Origin: Shinella sp032095155
GTDB taxonomy: Bacteria > Pseudomonadota > Alphaproteobacteria > Rhizobiales > Rhizobiaceae
Direction: 5' to 3'
Assembly (NCBI RefSeq): GCF_049199905.1
Contig: NZ_JBLZPK010000014.1
Span: 62,001-126,000 of the forward strand
Length of the DNA stretch: 64,000 nt
The first letter of the stretch is position 1, and each line of letters begins with the position of its first letter. Of the stretch, positions 34,609 to 42,900 are shown piece by piece. The notes below the pieces were generated by a model. The model ran no database searches and was not told the DNA's origin. It saw only the letters and a list, made by a program, of their open reading frames with translations. Made by a program: the position numbers and the translations under genes.

Positions 34609-35886
34609 TCACTGGCTGCGGGCGACGAGGTCCTTGGCGAAGCCTTCGAGTTCGGCGAGTCCATCCTTGATATCGGTGCGCGAACCGGTGATCAGCTCTT
34701 CCAGGATGATGCCCCAGCGGTCGCCGAGATCCGGCCAGAGGGCGCTCTGCCAGAAATTGACCGCGGTGACTTTGCCGGTTTCGGCCAAGGCCTGCCCGAG
34801 ATCCGGACCGTAGAGCTTCGCAAAGGCCTCGCTCGCCATGATGCTCGTGCGGTTGAGTTCGCCGAACTGGTTAGCTTCCAGACGCCGCTGCTCGTTCTCC
34901 TTCGAGGTCGCCCAGGCGATGAAGAGGCCAGCGCAAGCCTTCGACGCGTCATCGGGGTTCGCCTTGGCGCCGATGGCAAGACCGTGACCGTAGCCGCCGC
35001 CCGTCAACGGCGTCGGAGGCGGCAGATAGCCGACCTTGCCGACGACCTGTGATGTCTTGGGATCGATCGCAAGACCGGCGAGCGGCGTCGATTCGATGAG
35101 GATGGCGACCTGTCCGGAGAGGAATGCGCCCGTCGATTCATCCCAGCTGCCGGTCTGCGTGCCGGGAGCGGAATATTTGAAGAGGTCGAGATAGGTTTCC
35201 GTCGCCTTGACGGCCGCCTCGCTGTTGAATTTCGGCGTATCGCCCTCGAACCACTCGCCGCCAAAACCCTTGAAGTAGGGCATCCAGCGCCAGACATTGG
35301 CGCCTGAGCCACGCTGGCCGCGCAGCGCGATGCCATAGACACCCTTGTCCGGCTGGTGCAGCTTCTGGACGGCGGCCTTCAGTTCGTCGAGCGTCGTCGG
35401 CGGCTTGATGCCTGCCGCCTCCAGCAGGTCCTTGCGATAAACCATCAGGTCGCCGCCACCCGTGACCGGCGCGAACCAGACCTTGCCGTCATAGGTCGCG
35501 ACCTTCTGGCGGCCGGGATCGAAGTCGGCATAGTCGTATTCTGCGGGATAATAGTCGAGCAGCGGCGCGATCCAGCCGGAGGACGCAAAGAGCGCCACAT
35601 TCGCCTCGTCGACATAATACACATTATATTTGCCGATAGTGGAGGCATCCGCCTTGGTCTTGGCGCGCCGATCATTCTCGTTGAGATAGTCGATTTCGAA
35701 GGATGCGCCGCCGGAGAGCTTTGCGAACTCGTCCTTCTGGTTTTCCAGCAGCGTCAGGCCGTCGCGCGGCTGGGCAAGAACGCGGATCGTGCCCGAGCAC
35801 TCCGCGGCCAGCGCAATCGATGAGACGGAGCTGGCAAGAAGGCATGCGTAGGCAATGCTCGAAACGAGCGTCTTCACGGATGTCAT
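34609..35886 (-). CDS. Carbohydrate ABC transporter substrate-binding protein
   Basis: The 425-residue periplasmic protein begins with a signal peptide (LVSSIAYACLLASSVSSIAL, cleaved near ALA-AEC). It has family 1 solute-binding features: ITVL-like strand TIRVLAQPRDGLTLLENQ, MVYRKDLLEAAGIKPPTTLD, and FLSGQVAILIESTPLAG. It delivers a sugar or polyol to the permease pair. The start ATG at 35884-35886 has GGGGAGG eight bases upstream; the 26-codon upstream extension is not signal-like. Confidence 0.92.
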   Translation of the reverse strand: MTSVKTLVSSIAYACLLASSVSSIALAAECSGTIRVLAQPRDGLTLLENQKDEFAKLSGGASFEIDYLNENDRRAKTKADASTIGKYNVYYVDEANVALFASSGWIAPLLDYYPAEYDYADFDPGRQKVATYDGKVWFAPVTGGGDLMVYRKDLLEAAGIKPPTTLDELKAAVQKLHQPDKGVYGIALRGQRGSGANVWRWMPYFKGFGGEWFEGDTPKFNSEAAVKATETYLDLFKYSAPGTQTGSWDESTGAFLSGQVAILIESTPLAGLAIDPKTSQVVGKVGYLPPPTPLTGGGYGHGLAIGAKANPDDASKACAGLFIAWATSKENEQRRLEANQFGELNRTSIMASEAFAKLYGPDLGQALAETGKVTAVNFWQSALWPDLGDRWGIILEELITGSRTDIKDGLAELEGFAKDLVARSQ

Positions 35887-35953
35887 GGATGAACCTCCCC
35901 TAAGGATCCGATGGTCGGCGTGGCACGACCTCCTCGTGACCAACGCCAATCTG

Positions 35954-35973
35954 TCAGCGAACATTTTCGCTGA
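35954..35973. promoter_or_regulatory. Perfect inverted repeat, operator candidate for the polyol locus
   Basis: TCAGCGAA and TTCGCTGA are exact inverted arms around a four-base centre (CATT), 68 bases before the start of the binding-protein gene and between it and the AraC gene. It could bind a dimeric repressor; AraC proteins usually prefer direct repeats, so the true ligand is open. Confidence 0.5.
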
Positions 35974-36088
35974 TGCTGATACTAGCGGAGAAGATTGGGG
36001 GAACTAGCGCGCCTGATGCAGCAATTCTGTACTTTAATGCGCCATGATATGCTGCACCGCAGAAAAACCGCGGAAATCTAGCAACGTT

Positions 36089-37030
36089 TCATCGACTTGA
36101 GGACTCATCGCGCATGGACCTCCGCTGCGGTGCCAGCCGTCGATAGGCGGATGGCGTCATGCGGTGCTGCCGAAGGAATGTGCGATTGAAATTGGAAATG
36201 TTCAGGTAGCCGACCTCGAAGCAGATGTCGGTGATCGGCATGTCGCTTTCCGCGAGCAGCTTGCAGGCCTGCCAGATACGCAGCTTGTTGACATGGTCAG
36301 TGAAGGTGTTGCCGGTGTTCTTCTTAAAGAAGCGCGAAAAGGCGCTTTCACCCATGCCGGCAAGTTCGGCGACATCGGAAAGACGGATGTCGGTCGAGAA
36401 ATTGCGATAGATGAAGACAAGCGCGCGCTGGAGGACATCGAGCGCTTCGGCATCGAGTTTGGGCGAATACTCCGGCGAGGACAGGATCTCATATTCGGTG
36501 GAGCCGGCGAGGAGATCCAGCAATTGCAGGAAGAGCGCGAGGCGTGCCACTCCCTTCTGCATCCCCATGCGTTCGACGAGCTCCGCGCCTTTCACCAACG
36601 TCTCACCGCTAAACACCAGCCCGCGCAGGGCGCGGGCAAAAAAACCCTCGAGCTGCACAAATTCCGGCAGCAGCCGCATCGCTTCCCTGATGCGGTCGGG
36701 ATGGAACTGGAGCACTATATCCCGCCCTTTTATGACCTCCCCAGGCGCGGTCATCGTCACCCAGTCATGCGGGAGATCGCTGCCGATGACGGTAAGATAG
36801 GTCGCGGAGAACGCGCCGATATAGTCGCCGACAAAAGCGACCCCTGCCCCCTGGCGGATCAGATGAATTTCAAATTCGGGGTGAAAATTCCAGACATTGC
36901 GCTCCCACGGATAGTCATCGAGCCTCCAGAGAAAACTCTCGTCGATGCCGGTAACGATGTGCTCGAAGGTCGGAGGGCTCGCGGCGAATGGAATTGATTT
37001 GGTGTCCTTGCCGGTCATCGGTTCGCGCAT
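36089..37030 (-). CDS. AraC-family transcriptional regulator
   Basis: The 313-residue protein has an N-terminal cupin-like ligand domain (WNFHPEFEIHLIRQGAGVAF) and two C-terminal HTH motifs: DIRLSDVAELAGMGESAFSR and DMPITDICFEVGYLNISNFN. It lies upstream of the ABC polyol operon on the same strand, so it probably controls it. The start may be the ATG at 37028-37030 or one four codons later (MTGKDTKSIPF); no strong ribosome site separates them. Confidence 0.88.
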   Translation of the reverse strand: MREPMTGKDTKSIPFAASPPTFEHIVTGIDESFLWRLDDYPWERNVWNFHPEFEIHLIRQGAGVAFVGDYIGAFSATYLTVIGSDLPHDWVTMTAPGEVIKGRDIVLQFHPDRIREAMRLLPEFVQLEGFFARALRGLVFSGETLVKGAELVERMGMQKGVARLALFLQLLDLLAGSTEYEILSSPEYSPKLDAEALDVLQRALVFIYRNFSTDIRLSDVAELAGMGESAFSRFFKKNTGNTFTDHVNKLRIWQACKLLAESDMPITDICFEVGYLNISNFNRTFLRQHRMTPSAYRRLAPQRRSMRDESSSR

Positions 37031-37513
37031 TGTGATGGGTCTGTCTTACTCCGGCGTGACTAGAACTTTAGGCACGGCAAATGACAAGCGATGGCACGGC
37101 GCTAACCCCGTGAAGCAGTCTGGCGGTGTAACGAATGAAGTCGCGCATTTCAGCGATAAGTGTCACACGCGGTCGATTTTGTGAAGTGACCGGCCGATAT
37201 GGGGCCGGAAGCAGACTATCCGGTTCCAAGTGCGGGAATAAGCAAAGCTGCCAATGAGTCGAACGAATGCGCCAGTCTGCCGCCGCTGGCTAAGCTGTCG
37301 TTCGAAGGGGCGCGTCGTGCCATCGAAACCTGCCGTTCTTTCACAGGTAGCTCGGAGGACCGACCAACCATCATTGGGAGATTGCAGGCTGACCGGCTCG
37401 GGGCGGAAAATTGGCGAAACCAGACGTTTCGTTTCGCCTATCGGGTCGACCGCCTTTGCTAACATTGCTAACGTTCGCTGGGCGTCCAATCGGCAGATCG
37501 CTAGGATTCGCTA
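37031..37513. other. Gene-free stretch between the polyol locus and the accessory island
   Basis: This 483-base stretch holds the AraC gene leader on the left and the leader of the plus-strand island genes on the right. Several overlapping frames of 60-110 codons exist on both strands, but none has a ribosome site or a protein-like composition. It marks the change from the metabolic locus to the island. Confidence 0.5.
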
Positions 37514-38554
37514 ATGCCAAACAGCGTCCACCTCATTCCCCGCAACCGCCTCCGTTGGATTCCAAGCGACCTGAGGCTGGCCCACGAGTATTGCTTCTTC
37601 CTCCACGATGAGAGCGCCCGCCTTCTGGTGGAATATGAAGGGGCAGAGGCGCATGTCGTAAGCTTCAAGTTCCGCAACAAAGCGGAAGCGAAGGCATTCA
37701 ACCAACACGCGGCTAGCGACGACCCTATCACAGCAATGCGCGCTGGCGGATACGAGGCCGAAGCGCGGACGGTTGTCTTGAATCAAATCACCATGGCGAT
37801 GGTGTCGGACTGCCTGCACCATATCTACGAGGCGCTTCGCTGTCTCGAAAAACGCAAGATAGTTGTGGCACTTAACCTGCTGCGAAAGCCGCTCACCGAC
37901 AACCTCCTCTATCTCTCGTGGTTGCTGGGAGACGAGGACGGGTTCTACCATACCTTCACCACCAACAGCCCCCGCGGGATCACGTCGAGTATATTGAAGG
38001 GCAAGAGGACCGAAATTCTGTCGAGCGCGCTTGCGATGACTGAGGTGGCTGATGTCCTCAATGCTGAGTTAATTGATAGGACGCTCTTCACGCAGGCGAA
38101 TCAAACGGGCTTCCAGAAGCTGTTCCAGCACGCGGTCCATCTTGTCACTGTGCAGCGCGCGGAACTGGAAACCACGCCGGAAAACTTTAACTTCATCTTC
38201 AAACGTTATGACGACGACGATTTGTACGAACTGATCTACGACGTGCTGCCTCACGTCCTTCTCTACCTTTCGCATGTCATCTTTTGTCTGTTTGAGCGCA
38301 TGGCCGCTCCCGATCATGGGAGCAAGAACGCCTTCCACGTACGATCCATACTCGGCCTGCATCTGGTGGAGGGCGAGGAGAACGAGGCCTATGCGATTGA
38401 GCGCTTGGCTGACCTTAAATGCGTTGAATGCCCTGATTGCCACTCGGCATTGAAGATAACGCCGCATAACGCGGCACGACTTGTCCTCACCGAATCCTAT
38501 CGGTGTGCAGGTTGCCGACGTTCCCAGCCTTTTCCGTTCTCGTGGATATTCTGA
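37514..38554 (+). CDS. Unknown island protein with C-terminal zinc ribbon
   Basis: The 346-residue protein begins MPNSVHLIPRNRLRWIPSDL. The middle is helical, with LEKRKIVVALNLLRKPLTDN and a following hydrophobic helix, an arrangement seen in HEPN-like and DUF5677-like helical proteins (no clear R-x4-H motif is visible). The C terminus has two cysteine pairs, CPDCHSAL and CAGCRRS, typical of a zinc ribbon. It ends five bases before the PIN-like gene, so the two form a unit. The function is not known; a stress or defence role is inferred from context only. Confidence 0.7.
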   Translation: MPNSVHLIPRNRLRWIPSDLRLAHEYCFFLHDESARLLVEYEGAEAHVVSFKFRNKAEAKAFNQHAASDDPITAMRAGGYEAEARTVVLNQITMAMVSDCLHHIYEALRCLEKRKIVVALNLLRKPLTDNLLYLSWLLGDEDGFYHTFTTNSPRGITSSILKGKRTEILSSALAMTEVADVLNAELIDRTLFTQANQTGFQKLFQHAVHLVTVQRAELETTPENFNFIFKRYDDDDLYELIYDVLPHVLLYLSHVIFCLFERMAAPDHGSKNAFHVRSILGLHLVEGEENEAYAIERLADLKCVECPDCHSALKITPHNAARLVLTESYRCAGCRRSQPFPFSWIF

Positions 38555-38559
38555 GCACC

Positions 38560-39642
38560 ATGAGTATCGAGCGGCATAGCCGGGCGCGGCAGATAGAGCT
38601 TGGTCAGTCACTGAAGGGCCGAAGAAAGATTTATCTCGATATGCGCTTTTGGATCATCGCGCGAGATACGGCGCTTGGCGTTCGCACGGAGCCGGTAGCC
38701 CGCAAACTGCTCCACCATCTTCGCCGTGGTGTTGCGAGCGGCGGTCTGGTCTGTCCGATCAGCGCTAGCGTGTTTCTCGAATTGATGAAGCAGCCTTACA
38801 GTCCCGGTCGCCGGATCGGCACCGCGCAGCTCATCGACGAGCTTAGCCTTGGCATCAGCATGATCCCGTCGCGGATCGTAATGGATACCGAGATTCATTC
38901 ATTCCTGCTGCACGCTAAAGGGGGGGCCGAGCTTTATCCCATGCAGGAACTGATATGGACCAAGGTCGCTTACGTCCTTGGAGACACGTACCCTTCGCTA
39001 GCCGAGCATTCCCCCGCAGAGGAGTTGGCCGTTCAGAAATCGTTCTTCGATTTTCTGTGGGACCGTTCGCTCAGCGATATGGTGAAAACGATGGGCGACA
39101 ACATGCCGCCATCCGATGGCTTTGCCAAACTGACTCGAGAAACTAATGAGAAGAACGCGGAGTACAGGGATGAGCTTCGCAGCTTCGCCCAAACCTACGA
39201 CACCGAATTGAGAGGAGCTATCGAGGTCGCAGGCGATGTAGCCGCTGATGTTATCCATCGGCTTGCCGAAAAGGAGGCCGGCCACGAGTTATCAGCCACA
39301 CCGGAAGAACGCGCGAACTCAGTCAATATGTGCCGCAACTTGCTCTACCACACGTTCAAGAGGCCGCAGACCAAAGACATGTTACGGTGCCTCCATATCG
39401 GTGCGTCCATCCACGCCGCCATGCGTTGGGACAAGGACCGCAAGTTCAAGCCCAACGACAACTATGACTTCGAGCACGCTACTGCCGCGCTGGGCTATTG
39501 CGATGCGTTCCTGACCGAGGGTCCGCTCCACAACCTGGTAACGCGTCCGCAGGTGAATTTGGAAGCGGTCAACGGCTGCCGCGTATTCTCAGATGTCGAA
39601 GCGGCAAATGACTATGTTCGGCAACTCTCCTCCGCAAGTTGA
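38560..39642 (+). CDS. PIN-like domain protein (predicted nuclease)
   Basis: The 360 residues show acidic residues in the order expected for a PIN fold: D27 in KIYLDMRFWIIARD, E74 in VFLELMKQ, and D303 with E305 and D315 in NYDFEHATAALGYCDAFLTE. Between them is a long helical insert (about residues 90-290). PIN nucleases cut RNA in toxin-antitoxin and defence systems. I chose the ATG at 38560-38562 (MSIERHSRARQ), just after the upstream stop. The long insert makes it unlike small VapC toxins. Confidence 0.65.
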   Translation: MSIERHSRARQIELGQSLKGRRKIYLDMRFWIIARDTALGVRTEPVARKLLHHLRRGVASGGLVCPISASVFLELMKQPYSPGRRIGTAQLIDELSLGISMIPSRIVMDTEIHSFLLHAKGGAELYPMQELIWTKVAYVLGDTYPSLAEHSPAEELAVQKSFFDFLWDRSLSDMVKTMGDNMPPSDGFAKLTRETNEKNAEYRDELRSFAQTYDTELRGAIEVAGDVAADVIHRLAEKEAGHELSATPEERANSVNMCRNLLYHTFKRPQTKDMLRCLHIGASIHAAMRWDKDRKFKPNDNYDFEHATAALGYCDAFLTEGPLHNLVTRPQVNLEAVNGCRVFSDVEAANDYVRQLSSAS

Positions 39643-39941
39643 ACGGGGCTGTCCGGAACTCCGCAACTCCTCGCATCGGCGCTGCCGTGAGAAGGTAGAT
39701 CCTGAAACAAAAGGATAAGATCCGGTCGTCTCGTCGGGCGGCGTGTCGGTGAAGAAGAGATCGTCTCCAAGCCATCAACGTCAAGGAAAGGCTCGATCAG
39801 CGGGAACGGGCCGCCATTGGACTTGCGCACTAATTGAAAGCAGAGGCGCGAATGAAGGGAAAGTCCTAGCTGCGTATGGTTTCGTCCTAAAGCCCGAAGT
39901 TTTTCAGTGCGGAGATGGCCGCCATCTCCTATATCTAAGCA

Positions 39942-42900
39942 ATGGCGTCAGCATCGAAGCCTAGCAAAAGAGGCAAGGTCGCGACCACCCGCTCAACGGC
40001 GGGTCCCGGTTTTGCGTTTGAAGACCTTGTCGCCGCCGACCTCCTGGTCAGGTTCGTTCTGGATGTGCCGATTCCTGGCATAGAGGTTTCGGGCCAGGAA
40101 ATATTGTCGCAAGCCAGCGCTTTGGGTTGGGCAATCGACGATCTTGTCTGTGTTGGATCGGGTCCGGACGGAAAAGCTTGCCATCTTGCGCTCTCCTGCA
40201 AAAGCAACGTGCAAGTGACAGCCTCGGGATGGCCCAAGGATTTCATCGAGGCGGCATGGACGCTATGGCGTGCCCAATCGCCCATAAATCGCTCGACCGA
40301 CCACATCGGGCTCGTGACGCGCGGACGTAATCCGGCGTTCGACACGATCTGGTTCGATCTCAAGACATGGTGTGACGATCCGAACCCGGCGCTGGCCATG
40401 GGGCGGATCAATGCCAGCCAGAAGCACCGCAAAATCTTCGATTCGGTGCATGGACCGGGAGAAGAGAATGGGTCGCCACTGAATGAGGCCGATACGCTAG
40501 CACTGATCGCCAGACTTCATCTCTACCCAGTTGATTTCCAGTTGAACCCCTCATCCAACGTGGAGCAGGCCAAACAGCGATGCCGGACGGCTCTGGTTTC
40601 TGACACTCAGACGGAGGCGGACGCGTTGTGGGATGCGCTGGTCCAGACGGCCGAGAGCGCCCGCCTGGGAAGCGGCTTTGTTCGGCTACCACGATTGCTG
40701 GGCGACCTTTCCAACCGTTTCGGTTTGAAAGCTCACCCCAGCATATCGGCGTCCTGGCGCTCGCTCCAAAATCTGTCGAGCGATCAGCGCGACACCATCG
40801 AAGTCGCGCTTCCCAACGGGCATGTCGTTGATCGACGGCGCGAGGCTGCGGAACTTTTGCAACGGCTGGGCACATCAAGAGCCTGCATTGTCATAGGCGA
40901 ATCCGGCGTCGGCAAATCGGCTTTGGTGGCCCGTCTTCTCGATCAGGAGTTCGCCGATGCGACCCAGATTTGGCTTGGACCAGATATTCTGCGGGCCGCC
41001 CTGAGCGCGGCGGGTCGTTCGGCGATCGGACTGGACCAGGAGCTTGGCACTGTCCTCGACAGAAGCCCCGGCGACGACAAGATCCTCGTCCTCGATTCTC
41101 TCGAACGTCTCGAAGGAGCCAGCCTCGGCAAGCTTGCAGCCTTGCTATCGCTTCTCGCCGCGAATAGTGCTTGGCGTTTCGTCCTTATTACGCAGTCGGG
41201 ATTTGAAGATCAGCTTCGCAAAGCTGCTTCTCTTGCGGACGCGTCCGTTCAGGTTGTGCCGGTCCTATCAGCCGCCGCGATCCGGGCTGGGCTGCGCAGC
41301 GCTCCGCAACTCGCCTGGATTGCCAATGATCCGGCCATCCTGCCGCTCTTTGCCAATCTTAAGACGCTTGGCTGGGTGGTCACCGCCGAATCCTCGTTTC
41401 GCGAGGACGCCACCGACGCTCCGACCTCGACCGCCGAAATCGCCGATCGGCTGTGGGCGCGCTGGACGAGCGGTGTCGCCACAAGGCAGCTCCAGCGGCT
41501 CCTGATCCAACTGGCGATACGCGACGCAGCGTTCGAACGAAGCTTCGCGATCAGCGAGCTTGAGGCGGGTGATCTTGCCGCCTTCGATCAGCGGTCCAAT
41601 GAACTGCCCCTTCATATCAATGCGCGCAATCGCGTGGAATTTGGTCATGACCTTGCCTCGGACTGGGCACGCTACCAACGCTTGAAGGAAATTACCCACG
41701 ATGTGTGGAAATGGGCTGTGCTGGCACCTCAGCCTCTCTGGATTCCGGCGTTGCGCTTGCTGGGTCAGTTTATGCTGTCCCAGCCTGACCAGGCTCGTGA
41801 CGGATGGGACCGCGCGTTCGAACAAGTAACTGCAGGAGGCCATGTCGAGGCGAGCGATATTCTTCTCGATGCATTGTGCCTTGATGCCCGCCTCGATCGC
41901 CACCTTGAAGACCGGCTCGAGCTGCTATTTGCTAATGATGGGGCATTGTTGAAGCGACTTATGCACCGGTTCCTGCACGTCGCGACTGTCCCTAGCATGC
42001 CCAGCCACATCGCGGTGGAAAGCGGCCTGCGGATCTATCTTGAAGCCGACATGCGCTTCCCGCTCCTTGAGCGCTGGGGACCGATGGGCCGCTTCTTGCG
42101 CGCTCATGCCCAGCGTGTCGGAGCGCTCGGCGCGCCGATTGTGGCGCGCGTCTGCAAGACTTGGCTTGGATCTTTACCCACGATGCTGGGCGATCAGTCA
42201 ATGCCGCTCCGGGACGTCATGGCCACTGTCGCGCTGGAGACGGCGCGTACCGAGCAGATCAGCAGCACGGCACGCCACTTTCATGGAGGCGGCGATGACA
42301 GCAAACTCATATACCTCACCGCACTGCTTGGCGCGCCTGACTTGCCGGATGATGTCGCTGCCTTCGCGCTCGAAATGGCCCACCGTCGTCCAATGGTGGA
42401 GGCAGCGCAGGCGCGGGTCGACAGCATGCGCGCCGCGGATCGCGCCGAGCGTTTGGCTCGGGAGAAGGCAAACCCGCCGCGACGGCGTGCATCACCGTCG
42501 ACCTTCATATCAGGCCGGCGGGAATTGCCGCCTTGGCCGCTTGGTCCCGGTGCGCGATTGATTGATACCTTTCGCAATGCAGTGCTTCACGCCAATGGCC
42601 TGGTGCCGCTAATGAAGACCGACACGGCGGTCGCAACAGAAGTGCTGCTCGCTTGCTTGATCGAGGATCAGCCGCATACGGAATATGGCCAGTCGCTCCG
42701 TATCGATGAGGCGTATGGGCTGGAGTATGATAGTGCCAGCTACCCAACCGCCTTTTGGAAGAGTCCGTTTTTTCCATATCTGACCGCGCAGCCTGAGGCA
42801 GCGTTGGCAGCGCTCAAGCAGCTCCTCGACTTCGTCGTGGCCCGCTGGTTTTCAGAGGCGCCTGAGGATGCCGAGATGCCAGTACTTACAGTTCCAATAT

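Noticed and set aside
37163..37489. A 108-codon minus-strand frame and its plus-strand counterparts before the island
   Set aside because: Several overlapping frames on both strands are equally open; none has a ribosome site. It may be a repeated intergenic sequence, which would need a genome search.
39643..39941. A small gene between the PIN-like and STAND-like genes
   Set aside because: The 299-base spacer has only short, ribosome-site-free frames; no antitoxin-like gene was found.
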